A DNA stretch of 64,000 bases from Hydrogenophaga sp. Root209 (GTDB lineage Bacteria; Pseudomonadota; Gammaproteobacteria; Burkholderiales; Burkholderiaceae_C). Location: NCBI RefSeq assembly GCF_001428625.1, contig NZ_LMIE01000029.1, positions 1 to 64,000 on the forward strand, in the 5' to 3' direction. Made by a program: the position numbers and the translations under genes. A model generated the notes under the pieces. The model made no database searches. It was not told where the DNA came from and saw nothing but the letters and a program-made list of their open reading frames with translations. Shown piece by piece: positions 7,374 to 15,876 of this stretch. Position 1 is the stretch's first letter. Every line of letters starts with the position of its first letter.

Positions 7374-8342
7374 ATGTCATCCGATCCTGTTTTTGTAAAC
7401 CTCGTGGTCGCGAGTGCTGCGCCGGCTGCTCGAGACATCCAACGCTTTGAACTTGTTCATCCCAACGGGGAGTCCCTTCCCCCCTTCACAGCTGGGTCAC
7501 ACATACGCATCAAGACGCCAATTGGCGTCATTCGACAATATTCCTTGAGCAACGACCCTGAAGAGCGCCACCGCTATGTCATTGCCGTAAAGCGCGAACA
7601 CGATGGCAGAGGCGGTTCAAGGAGCTTGGTTGATACCGTCAAGATCGGTCACACCGTGGAGGTGGGTCTCCCCGAGAATCTTTTCGAGCTGGATCCCAAG
7701 GCGCGCAGCTTCGTGCTGATCGCGGGCGGAATTGGCATCACGCCCATGATGGCCATGGCGCGGCATCTCAGTACGCAGGGGGATCGCCCCTTCAAGCTTT
7801 ACTACCTGACACGAGACCCCGCAGGAACCGCCTTCCTTGAAGAGTTGCGAGGCGCAGACTTTTCTTCCAGTGTCGTGGTGCACCACGACCTTGGAGATCC
7901 GGCCAATGCGTTCGATCTTTGGCCGGTGCTGGAGAAAGCAGGAGCAGCGACGGGCCGCCATGTTTATTTCTGTGGTCCTAAGCCACTGATGGATGCCATC
8001 AAGGACATGACGGGTCATTGGCCCAGCAGCACCGTACACTCCGAAAGTTTTGGTGGGGACACGAAGCCCCACGCCGATGACCAGCCGTTTGAGGTGGAAC
8101 TTAAAAGCAGTGGCCAGAAATTCACAGTACCGGTAGGAAAGTCCATTCTCGACACGCTACGCGCTGATGGGATTCACGTTCCCAGCTCTTGTGAAAGCGG
8201 TACTTGTGGCTCGTGCAAGACACGGCTCCTCCAGGGAGAAGCCGATCATCGAGATCTTGTATTGCTGGAAGAGGAGAAGTCGGATCACATCATGGTCTGC
8301 GTCTCAAGAGCCAAGTCCTCTACCTTGTTGCTGGATCTATGA
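7374..8342 (+). CDS. Phthalate dioxygenase-type reductase (flavin/NAD/plant-type 2Fe-2S)
   Basis: A 322-residue electron-transfer protein. Order of domains: ferredoxin-reductase-like flavin-binding barrel (residues 10-105, with RQYSLSND), NAD-binding domain (GGIGITPMMAMARHL, about residue 117), and a C-terminal plant-type [2Fe-2S] domain with C-x4-C-x2-C (CESGTCGSC) and a later Cys (MVCVSRA). This order is that of phthalate dioxygenase reductase (OphA1/Pht2). It takes electrons from NADH and passes them to the Rieske oxygenase at 11060-12379. ATG 7374 is chosen because AAGGAA lies 5 bases upstream. The next gene overlaps by ATGA. The promoter at 7267-7295 carries a MarR-type box. Confidence 0.9.
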   Translation: MSSDPVFVNLVVASAAPAARDIQRFELVHPNGESLPPFTAGSHIRIKTPIGVIRQYSLSNDPEERHRYVIAVKREHDGRGGSRSLVDTVKIGHTVEVGLPENLFELDPKARSFVLIAGGIGITPMMAMARHLSTQGDRPFKLYYLTRDPAGTAFLEELRGADFSSSVVVHHDLGDPANAFDLWPVLEKAGAATGRHVYFCGPKPLMDAIKDMTGHWPSSTVHSESFGGDTKPHADDQPFEVELKSSGQKFTVPVGKSILDTLRADGIHVPSSCESGTCGSCKTRLLQGEADHRDLVLLEEEKSDHIMVCVSRAKSSTLLLDL

Positions 8343-9565
8343 ACAACGCACGGTCACCGTCAGGTTCTTCCGCACCCATTCGGCTTGGTGTACTCGGACT
8401 GGGCAGAGCCTTCACATTGATGCTTCCGACATTCCTTGGAGATCGACGGGTCAAGCTCGTTGCGGCATTTGATCCAAGGCCAGGAGCTCGCACCGCGTTT
8501 GAACAGACGTTCGGCGGGACCGCGCATCAATCGCCCGAGGCGCTGTGTGCAGACTCAAGTGTCGAGTGGGTATACATCGCGACCCCGCATCAAATGCATG
8601 CAGAGCATGTGGCGCTCGCTGCCAGCCTCGGAAAATCCGCATTGGTCGAGAAGCCCATGGCAATCGATATCGATGACTGCACCCGCATGATTGAGGCCTG
8701 TCAGCAATCAGGTGTGCAACTGATCATCGGCCACAGCCACAGTTTTAATGCGCCAGTGCTCCTGGCCCGCCGAATGATCGATTCGGGTGAATTTGGCGAG
8801 GCTCGCCTCGTGCATGCGATGCAGTACACCGATTTCCTGTATCGGCCGAGGCGTCCTGAAGAGCTAGATACCTCACGCGGAGGCGGAGTTGTGTTCAGCC
8901 AAGCTGCGCACCAGATTGATGTTGTCCGACTGCTGGCAGGCGGACTAACCACGCAGGTGAGAGCAGTAACGGGAGCGTGGGATTCCGCAAGACCGACGGA
9001 GGGTGCGTTCTCCGCACTGCTGAACTTCGCCAATGGGGCCTTTGCGAGCGTGACCTACAACGGCTACGGCTTCTACGACACGGACGCGCTCATGGATGGC
9101 ATTGGCGAGATGGGTCGGCCGAAGGACCCTGGTGCTCATCACCAGACGAAGCAACGGCTCGCAAAAGTTGAGGACGAACTTCAAGAGGCGATACTGAAGG
9201 CGGAGCGGAATTTCGGCGGCAGTCTGTATACGGCTCCTCCGGAAACAAGCCCCGAAGCTTGTCAGCATTTCGGCCCGGTGCTCGTGAGCTGCGAAGGCGG
9301 TGACCTGCGGCTGACACCCAGCGGCGTTCATGTGTTCGACAAATCCGGCTCTCGACTAGTCAAAGCAACTGTTCCACCGGTTCCCAGAGGTGAAGTGGTG
9401 GACGAACTGTGGGGCGTTGCGCGCGAAGGACGGGCTCCGCTCCACAGCGGACCATGGTCTCGGGCGACTCTGGAGGTTTGCCTCGCCATGCTCGAGTCCA
9501 GTCGTCGATCAGTGGATATCATGCCGAAGCTTCAAGTTGGCTATCTTCCACCTCCACATGCCTGA
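8339..9565 (+). CDS. Gfo/Idh/MocA dehydrogenase, probable cis-4,5-dihydrodiol phthalate dehydrogenase
   Basis: A 408-residue protein with an N-terminal NAD(P)-binding Rossmann domain (RLGVLGLGRAF near residue 16, then VAAFDPRP) and the family signature VEKPMAID around residue 105. Pht4 of the Pseudomonas phthalate pathway belongs to this oxidoreductase family and oxidises the cis-4,5-dihydrodiol to 4,5-dihydroxyphthalate. The location between the phthalate reductase and the MarR gene, opposite the decarboxylase, supports that role. The start ATG 8339 overlaps the TGA of the reductase. The last 8 bp overlap the marR start. Other dihydrodiol or sugar dehydrogenase activities cannot be excluded from sequence alone. 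Confidence 0.85.
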   Translation: MNNARSPSGSSAPIRLGVLGLGRAFTLMLPTFLGDRRVKLVAAFDPRPGARTAFEQTFGGTAHQSPEALCADSSVEWVYIATPHQMHAEHVALAASLGKSALVEKPMAIDIDDCTRMIEACQQSGVQLIIGHSHSFNAPVLLARRMIDSGEFGEARLVHAMQYTDFLYRPRRPEELDTSRGGGVVFSQAAHQIDVVRLLAGGLTTQVRAVTGAWDSARPTEGAFSALLNFANGAFASVTYNGYGFYDTDALMDGIGEMGRPKDPGAHHQTKQRLAKVEDELQEAILKAERNFGGSLYTAPPETSPEACQHFGPVLVSCEGGDLRLTPSGVHVFDKSGSRLVKATVPPVPRGEVVDELWGVAREGRAPLHSGPWSRATLEVCLAMLESSRRSVDIMPKLQVGYLPPPHA

Positions 9566-10070
9566 CACAGAACACACACGACATCTATTGCGACACTGGC
9601 GCGAAGCAGTTCCGCAAGACCGCTTGGCACACTTGATTCGAGATGTCTCCCGTGCGCAGATGCGGGCCCTGCAACTGCGCCTGGCCACCCACGGGGTATC
9701 GTTTGGGCACTGGACCTTTTTACGAATTCTCTGGATACAAGACGGGTTGACGCAGCGCGAGCTGAGCGACTTGGCTGGCGTCATGGAGCCCACCACGTTT
9801 AGCGCAGTCAAAGCCATGGAGAGCATGGGCTTGATCGAGCGACGGCAGTTGGCTGGCAACAGAAAGAACATGCATGTTTTTTTGCTGCCTGCAGGACGAT
9901 CGCTTGAAAAAGCGCTGGTGCCGCTGGCCGAGGAGGTCAATGGCGTCAGCGTTCAAGGTTTATCCGACCGTTCACTTGCCATCGTGCGGAAATGCCTTCT
10001 TTCAATGATCGAAAATCTGGCCGCCGATGAGGCCGCCTCCTCCGACCCGCAAGTTCCAAACGTCAAATAG
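9558..10070 (+). CDS. MarR-family transcriptional regulator
   Basis: A 170-residue winged-helix regulator. The MarR core is visible: SFGHWTFLRILWIQDGLTQRELSDL, then MEPTTFSAVKAMESMGLIER (recognition helix) and the wing RRQLAGNRKNMHVFLL. It starts inside the end of the dehydrogenase gene (8-bp overlap), so it is co-transcribed with the reductase and dehydrogenase, and it converges on the decarboxylase gene with an 8-bp tail overlap. The three TTAG-N4-CTAAG palindromes at module promoters are the obvious binding sites. Phthalate or a pathway intermediate would be the likely inducer; that is inference. Confidence 0.9.
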   Translation: MPDTEHTRHLLRHWREAVPQDRLAHLIRDVSRAQMRALQLRLATHGVSFGHWTFLRILWIQDGLTQRELSDLAGVMEPTTFSAVKAMESMGLIERRQLAGNRKNMHVFLLPAGRSLEKALVPLAEEVNGVSVQGLSDRSLAIVRKCLLSMIENLAADEAASSDPQVPNVK

Positions 10071-11052
10071 CGTAGGTTTCGTACGTAGCCGGGTGGAAAA
10101 TCTCTTCTACTGCCAACCGCCGCGCCGAGAGGCCTTGCGAGTGGTGGTGACGCAGGAAGGTATCAATGGTGGCTTTGTTCTTTGTCACGCCATAGGACCA
10201 GTAGTCGTTGCCCATCGTTTCGCGAGCCGCTTTCAATTGCTCTTCCACAAAAGGAAGAGTGACCTTCGTTGCAGATGTATCCGACAACGCCTCCAGAGCC
10301 GCTGCTTTTGCGTGAGTGAATGCTTTGTACACAGCGCCCGGTAGCCACGGATGCTGTTCCGCCAGGTTCTTTCTGATACCCACCACATGCATGATGGGGA
10401 AGATTCCGGTGCGACGGAAATAATCTTTCGCCACAGAGGTTGGATCATCGAAAAGCCAACCCACGTTGGGATTGGCGAGCACCTTGGCACTGGGAGGCCT
10501 CGGAGCCATGAACCCATCAATTTCACCAAGATCCAGAAGCTCAGAAATGGTCGTGCCTTCCCTAGCGCTTTCCAGTTTCACGCCGGCAGGAAGAGACAGC
10601 GCAATTTTTTCTGGCCGGCCTGCGGTTTCGATACCCCCTCGCACCCATGTCACGTCCTCTGGTGCGACGCCATAGTCATCCTGCAAGAGCGCTCTAGCCC
10701 ACACGTTCGCACTCAACTGGTACTCAGGCAGCCCGATACGCTTACCTTTAAGTTCTTCAGGACGCTTGATTCTGTCCTTTCGCACATAAATCGATGTGTG
10801 CCGAAAGGCTCTCGACAAGAACACGGGAATGGCAACGTAGGGGCAATCACCCTTCGCGGTTTTGACGGCATAGCTCGAGAACGACAGTTCCGATATGTCG
10901 AAATCTTGACTTCGCATGGCCCGGAAGAACATTTCTTCCGGGTTCAGATTCATGAAGACGGGGTCGACGCCGTCGATCTGAACTCGCCCATCCAGCAAAG
11001 CGCGAGTACGGTCGTAGTCGCCCATTGCGACCGAGAGTTGAAGCTTGCTCAT
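10063..11052 (-). CDS. 4,5-dihydroxyphthalate decarboxylase
   Basis: A 329-residue protein with the fold of ABC-type binding proteins but without a signal peptide (MSKLQLSVAMGDYDRTRALLDGRV...). It matches the Pht5/OphC type 4,5-dihydroxyphthalate decarboxylases, including NPEEMFFRAMRSQDFDISELSFSSY and KRIGLPEYQLSANVWARALLQDDYG. The reaction converts 4,5-dihydroxyphthalate to protocatechuate and CO2. It follows the oxygenase gene by 7 bp and is co-transcribed with it. I chose ATG 11052 because family homology begins there. The ribosome binding site is weak, consistent with coupling to the gene above. Confidence 0.9.
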   Translation of the reverse strand: MSKLQLSVAMGDYDRTRALLDGRVQIDGVDPVFMNLNPEEMFFRAMRSQDFDISELSFSSYAVKTAKGDCPYVAIPVFLSRAFRHTSIYVRKDRIKRPEELKGKRIGLPEYQLSANVWARALLQDDYGVAPEDVTWVRGGIETAGRPEKIALSLPAGVKLESAREGTTISELLDLGEIDGFMAPRPPSAKVLANPNVGWLFDDPTSVAKDYFRRTGIFPIMHVVGIRKNLAEQHPWLPGAVYKAFTHAKAAALEALSDTSATKVTLPFVEEQLKAARETMGNDYWSYGVTKNKATIDTFLRHHHSQGLSARRLAVEEIFHPATYETYAI

Positions 11053-11059
11053 GGTGGAC

Positions 11060-12379
11060 TCAGGTATTGACAGAATAAGAAGGTTCGAGTTCGGGACGTT
11101 CAATGCCGTCCGCCCACACATAAGTTGCAGCGTATTCTCGCCAGTCAGTCGTCTTTGGCACCACTGCCTGGAATGAACAGACGCTGGCCGGGATAGCAGC
11201 GTCACCGGTTCCAATTGCCGGCTCACCATTTTGGAAAGCACGAACCGCATCCAGCATCTGCTTGCGAAATTCCACCACGGCAATGTCACTGGCACCCAAC
11301 CGGTCGTTGGTGCGGTCGGCAATGGGACCCATCGTCACCCACATCGCTACGTCCTGATTGGGAAAGCCTTTAATGCCGGTAAAGTTTCCGGCCTTCATGG
11401 CTTGCCGGTCCTGCCAGAAGCGGTTTTCTTCGTTGCGCAACGGGCGGTACCTGTCGTCGAGATCAACCCCCACTGTCTGACCGAGGAATTTTCGCCAGGT
11501 TTCGGTCTCGGGCGTTTGAGCAGGGTGCCCCCAAGCCAAAAAGTAGAAGGCGGTGTTGGTGTCGTCCATCGGGACGTTCACGTTCGCCACGTTGTACAAG
11601 TTGTTGGGGGGGATGAGCGCAGACGCGGGCGCAACGAAAACCGTGGAGCGCACGTAGTCGTGTGAGCTGGCATTCTGAATGGGCCTGCGGATCGCCGCGT
11701 AACGGAAACCGTAGCCAGATCGCTGCACCTGCATGCGCGGCGCCTTGTCCGTCGAAGGGCGCAACCAGGCTTTGTCGGTAGCCGCAGCACCGGAGACGCG
11801 AGCGGGGACCATATCCGACGAATGCAAACTGGAGCTGTGAGCCGAGTCGATAGCTCCCTCAAGAATCTGAGCCCAGTTGCAAGGAAGAATGACCTTTGCG
11901 ATTGACACCCGAGTGTCTTGCGTCGGCGCCCATGGCGGTGGCGCGAATTCGGGAACGCTCTCCGATGGTCCAAACCAGGACCAAACAAAACCACCCCATT
12001 CCCTCACGGGATATGCCTTGTGCTTCACCTTCTCAGCGAATCCGCTCGCTGCCGGCTCTGACACCATCTCGAGAACGTTGCCTGCGACGTCCATCTTCCA
12101 GCCGTGGTACAGGCACCGAAGGCCACCCTCTTCGTTGCGGCCGTAGACCAGGGAGACACGCCTGTGCGGGCACTTTTCGTCGAGAACTCCCACGTTGCCG
12201 TCCGTATCTCGAAACACCACCAGATCTTCGCCGTACACACGCGCTTTGATCGGCGGCCCGTCAGGTTCTGAAACTTCTTCGATCAGACACACCGGGGTCC
12301 AATGGCGCCTCATCAACTGGCCCATGGGAGCATCGCCAACAACACGACAAAGCAGTTCGTTCTCTTCGGGAGTGATCAT
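11060..12379 (-). CDS. Phthalate 4,5-dioxygenase-type Rieske oxygenase subunit
   Basis: A 439-residue ring-hydroxylating oxygenase. The Rieske [2Fe-2S] motif is C-x-H (CPHRRVSLVYGRNEEGG) and C-x2-H (LRCLYHGWK). The mononuclear iron site is in EGAIDSAHSSSLHSSD. The start (MITPEENELLCRVVGDAPMG) and length fit the oxygenase component of phthalate 4,5-dioxygenase (Pht3/OphA2), a homo-oligomer needing only the reductase at 7374-8342. ATG 12379 has AAGAGG 8 bases upstream; an in-frame ATG 6 bp earlier is too close to that site. A copy of the MarR palindrome is at 12436-12449, 57 bp upstream. The preferred substrate is inferred from whole-pathway context. Confidence 0.92.
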   Translation of the reverse strand: MITPEENELLCRVVGDAPMGQLMRRHWTPVCLIEEVSEPDGPPIKARVYGEDLVVFRDTDGNVGVLDEKCPHRRVSLVYGRNEEGGLRCLYHGWKMDVAGNVLEMVSEPAASGFAEKVKHKAYPVREWGGFVWSWFGPSESVPEFAPPPWAPTQDTRVSIAKVILPCNWAQILEGAIDSAHSSSLHSSDMVPARVSGAAATDKAWLRPSTDKAPRMQVQRSGYGFRYAAIRRPIQNASSHDYVRSTVFVAPASALIPPNNLYNVANVNVPMDDTNTAFYFLAWGHPAQTPETETWRKFLGQTVGVDLDDRYRPLRNEENRFWQDRQAMKAGNFTGIKGFPNQDVAMWVTMGPIADRTNDRLGASDIAVVEFRKQMLDAVRAFQNGEPAIGTGDAAIPASVCSFQAVVPKTTDWREYAATYVWADGIERPELEPSYSVNT

Positions 12380-12435
12380 GTGCATGCCTCTTGAGGAATA
12401 CGCGACCAGAGTCAAGTTACTCTGGATCGCATTTG

Positions 12436-12449
12436 GTTAGTCGTCTAAG
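12436..12449. promoter_or_regulatory. Candidate MarR operator, copy 3
   Basis: GTTAG-TCGT-CTAAG preserves the TTAG-N4-CTAAG palindrome and is preceded by GCATTT as in copies 1 and 2. It sits in the gap between the oxygenase start (12379) and the aldehyde dehydrogenase stop (12511). No clear -10 hexamer was found beside it for the minus strand. Confidence 0.6.
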
Positions 12450-12510
12450 TATATTGCCAACCAACGCGTTTTGCAAGCACCTCGCGGGCGTCTACCAGGA
12501 GTGCATTGCT

Positions 12511-14046
12511 TCACACACGACGTCGGTTGCGCAAAGACACGTTCACATTCTTGGTCTGTGAAAATTCATGCAGTTCCTGAAGACATTCCTCGCGGCCGAT
12601 GCCCGAGCTCTTGTACCCGCCGAAGGGCGCACCAGGAATATGAATGGAAGCATCATTGATCCAGATATACCCAGCCTGGATCTTCTTGGCTGCCCGGTGA
12701 GCCGTGACAAGGTCCCGGGTCCAGATGGACGCGGTCAGGCCAAACTCAACACCATTGACAATCGCCATCATCTCGTCTTCGCGGCTCCACTTCATAGCGG
12801 AAAGCACGGGCCCGAAGATCTCTTCGCGCGCCACAGTGTGATGGGGCAGTACGTCGCAAAGGACGGTGGGCTCAATGAAATAGCCACGCTCCAGATCGGC
12901 CGGTCGTCCGCCCCCGTGCAGAACGCGCGCCCCTTCGCTGCGTCCCTTGGCAATGTAGAGCAAGCTTTTCGCGTACTGCGCCTTATCGACCAACGCACCC
13001 ATTGTTGTCTGCATGTGCGTCGCAATTCCAGGCTTGTGCCGCTTGGTGAGTTCGACCGACAGCGCCTCCAGAAATTTCTCGTAAACACTGTCATGGATGA
13101 GGAGCCTGCTCGTCGATCCGCAGGATTGCCCACACCAGGTGAAGTTCATGCCACGCACCGCGCCGTACACAGCCTCTTCCAGGTCCGCGTCCGGATAGAT
13201 CACCATGGCATTTTTTCCACCTAGCTCCAAGAGGCAGTGTTTCATGGTGTCGGCAGAAGAACGCAGGACAGCTTTTCCCGCCTGAACACTGCCAATCAGT
13301 CCGACGGCATCCACGTCAGCATGCTGCGCGAGCGTCGCTCCCACCTCCCGTCCACCCACCACACAGTTCAACACGCCAGGGGGAAACACACCGTCCAGCA
13401 GTTCCATCAACCGCAGTGTTGAAAGTGGTGCCTGTTCGGGCGGCTTCAGCAGCACGGTATTGCCGGCTGCCAGTGGTGCTGCCATTTTCCCTGCGGCGAA
13501 CATGAATGGGTGATTGAACGGAAAGATGCGAGCAACGACCCCAAGCGGCTCTCTCAATGTGTAGTTCAACGACTCATTGCCAGTGGGGATGGTCTCACCC
13601 TTGTTTTCCAGTACCAACCCAGCGAAGTACTCCAGCTGGGTCGCCGCAATCTCAGCGTCCATTTGCATGGCGTTCACCGGGTTTCCACAATCGGCGGCGT
13701 CCACCAGTGCAAGCTCAAGCGCATGAGATCGAATGATGTCTGCTGCTTTGCGCATCAACTTCCCACGGGTCAAAGGCGGGGTCTCTTCCCAAGCGGGAAA
13801 GGCCTTCCTGGCCGATGCGATGGCAAACTCGACATCGCCAACTGACGCGACCGAGTAAGTACGAAGGTCCTCCTCGGTGCTGGGGTTGATGCTCGTGGCC
13901 ACTGTGGTTCCACTTCCGTTCTGCCATTTCCCGTCCCAGTAATGACCGGTTTTGGTCGGCAGAGCGGCATCGACCAAGCCCGTCAAGTCCTGCTTCTGCA
14001 GTTCTTGTGGGCCAAGGCTCTTCAAAGCGTCGTCGAACTTGGTCAT
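12511..14046 (-). CDS. Aldehyde dehydrogenase family protein
   Basis: A 511-residue NAD(P)-dependent aldehyde dehydrogenase oxidising an aldehyde to the acid. Key parts: FPFNHPFMFAAGKMAAPLAAGN (cofactor-binding region), LELGGKNAMVIYPDADLE with the catalytic Glu, and GQSCGSTSR with the nucleophilic Cys near residue 305. The C-terminal PFGGYKSSGIGRE is canonical. The start at 14046 immediately follows the TAA of the TPP-enzyme gene, with GGAGACGAATAA upstream. Together with that decarboxylase it would turn a 2-oxo acid into an aldehyde and then an acid, as in mandelate degradation. The actual substrate is unknown. Confidence 0.92.
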   Translation of the reverse strand: MTKFDDALKSLGPQELQKQDLTGLVDAALPTKTGHYWDGKWQNGSGTTVATSINPSTEEDLRTYSVASVGDVEFAIASARKAFPAWEETPPLTRGKLMRKAADIIRSHALELALVDAADCGNPVNAMQMDAEIAATQLEYFAGLVLENKGETIPTGNESLNYTLREPLGVVARIFPFNHPFMFAAGKMAAPLAAGNTVLLKPPEQAPLSTLRLMELLDGVFPPGVLNCVVGGREVGATLAQHADVDAVGLIGSVQAGKAVLRSSADTMKHCLLELGGKNAMVIYPDADLEEAVYGAVRGMNFTWCGQSCGSTSRLLIHDSVYEKFLEALSVELTKRHKPGIATHMQTTMGALVDKAQYAKSLLYIAKGRSEGARVLHGGGRPADLERGYFIEPTVLCDVLPHHTVAREEIFGPVLSAMKWSREDEMMAIVNGVEFGLTASIWTRDLVTAHRAAKKIQAGYIWINDASIHIPGAPFGGYKSSGIGREECLQELHEFSQTKNVNVSLRNRRRV

Positions 14047-15876
14047 TTATTCGTCTCCATGTGATCGCGTCATGCCCTGGGACATCGCGGGTGCGTACCC
14101 GGGAGCCACAATCGCCTCGACCACCACGGATGCTCCGGTCTTCAATGCCTGGATAGCTTGCGTCAAGACTTGTTCCAGTTCGCTCGCGCTCGTCACTGGG
14201 CCAAACGCGGTCAGCCCTTGAGCCCGCGCCATCATGGCGAGGTCGGGTGCGGGGTCGTCAATTCTTTGGCCGATCCACCGGTTCTCCACCGGCCGTTCGC
14301 GCTCTTTTGCGACCCGCTCCTGGTGAAGCTCGTCGTTGAAGAACGACCGGTTGTTCACCACCACGGCAAGCAGAGGAATTCTGGCGTGCGCTGCTGTCCA
14401 GAAAGCAGATACGCCCATGAGGAAGTCGCCATCACCAATGATGCCTATCGGCAATCGATCGGTACCTTTTAAAGCAAGTGCACTGCCAACGATCATGCCC
14501 GGACCTGACCCAATACCGCCGCCGCCGTCGTAACCCAAAAAGTCCAGAGGACTGTCCAGGTCCCACATCTCGCCCGACCAGCTGAGGGGAAGCCGGAGCA
14601 AGGAGACGCGCTCTCCTTGAGTGACCCGCCTCAATATGGCAGCCACGTCCTTGACCATCAAAGGGCCGTCTCCATCGGATGCAGAGACAGCCAGCGGGTG
14701 AACACCCTCGACCGCTGGCGCTGCATTTTGGCCGAGCGTGGCAGCACCCTCCAACGCCTCCAGCAGCAGCGGTACGACGGTGTCAGGTTCGCAAGGAAAA
14801 AACACGTCTGCTGGTGGCAAAGCTTGGTGGTCCATGCTCCAACCGTTGTGAATGTGATGGTCGACAGAGATCTGTATGACTTGGCAGGCAGCATGCTCTT
14901 CGCCCCACGCCTGTTTCAATGTACCCGCCAGATCAAGCCAATCTAGGCTCAACACAACATCGGCCGACCGAAGCACCTCTGCACTCGCAGGCGAAAGGAA
15001 CATTCCAGAAGGCCCAGCGTGCAAGGGGTGCGCCGTCGGGAACGCCGCACCCAGTTTGAGATCCGTGACGACCCGAGCACCCAGCGCTTCTGCAAGCTTC
15101 ACGCGCTCTTGCCATGCCCGCTCTGACCTGGAGACCCGCCCAGCCAGAATCACGACCCGCTTCGCTTCAGACAGGAGTCGAGTCGCACGTTGAACAGATT
15201 GCGCTGTGGGTACCACGGGCGATGGAGGGGCATAGCGTGATGTCTCCGGCACGTCTGGCTTCCTGTTCAACCGCGACTCCTGCAATGCGGCGTCAAAGCA
15301 AACGTACACCGGACCACGGGGCGCCGTATTAGCAATTTGGTATGCCCTCAACAATGCCTCTTGAGCAGCGGGAACCGAAGCAGGTTGCGCATCCCATTTG
15401 ACGAACTGTCGAACCAGAGCGCCTTGATCCGCAGCCGTGTGCAGCCAATCGATCCAAGGCCTCCTGCGCGCTGCATCCACTGGTCCTGTCGCACCCAGAA
15501 CGATCACGGGCGTCCTGTCCGCCCATGCGTTGAAAATGGCCATGGAGCCGTGCATCAGGCCGACGTTGCTGTGCAAGATGGCGGCCAGTGGTTGCCCCGT
15601 CACTTTGGCAAAGCCATGCGCAATGGCCACGGCGTGCTCCTCGTGCAGCACCAGAATCATCTGCGGGTCGGCGTTGCCAAGATGATTGACCAGGCTGTCG
15701 TGCAAACCCCGAAAGCTTGCGCCCGGATTCAGCAGCACATACGGTATTCCCAAAGCGCGCACAACGTCGGCGATGGCGTCGCTGCCCCAGGCCACACCAT
15801 TCGGTTGATGCGACACAGGTTCGTCCCTTCGCGGTCGGGAGTCGATCACTTCAATATGTTCCTGCTTCACGTTCAT
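14047..15876 (-). CDS. Thiamine pyrophosphate-dependent decarboxylase/ligase family enzyme
   Basis: A 609-residue TPP enzyme of the acetolactate synthase/benzoylformate decarboxylase type. The N-terminal domain has the cofactor-activating Glu in LVLHEEHAVAIAHG, the middle domain is Rossmann-like, and the C-terminal domain carries the TPP/Mg motif GDGDFLMGVSAFWTAAHARI..NN. A 30-40 residue unstructured start precedes the first domain. The ATG at 15876 shares its A with the TAA of the upstream Bug gene, so translation is coupled. The gene forms a three-gene operon with Bug and aldehyde dehydrogenase. A 2-oxo acid decarboxylase role fits this pairing, but a carboligase or oxalyl-CoA-like activity is not excluded. 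Confidence 0.88.
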   Translation of the reverse strand: MNVKQEHIEVIDSRPRRDEPVSHQPNGVAWGSDAIADVVRALGIPYVLLNPGASFRGLHDSLVNHLGNADPQMILVLHEEHAVAIAHGFAKVTGQPLAAILHSNVGLMHGSMAIFNAWADRTPVIVLGATGPVDAARRRPWIDWLHTAADQGALVRQFVKWDAQPASVPAAQEALLRAYQIANTAPRGPVYVCFDAALQESRLNRKPDVPETSRYAPPSPVVPTAQSVQRATRLLSEAKRVVILAGRVSRSERAWQERVKLAEALGARVVTDLKLGAAFPTAHPLHAGPSGMFLSPASAEVLRSADVVLSLDWLDLAGTLKQAWGEEHAACQVIQISVDHHIHNGWSMDHQALPPADVFFPCEPDTVVPLLLEALEGAATLGQNAAPAVEGVHPLAVSASDGDGPLMVKDVAAILRRVTQGERVSLLRLPLSWSGEMWDLDSPLDFLGYDGGGGIGSGPGMIVGSALALKGTDRLPIGIIGDGDFLMGVSAFWTAAHARIPLLAVVVNNRSFFNDELHQERVAKERERPVENRWIGQRIDDPAPDLAMMARAQGLTAFGPVTSASELEQVLTQAIQALKTGASVVVEAIVAPGYAPAMSQGMTRSHGDE

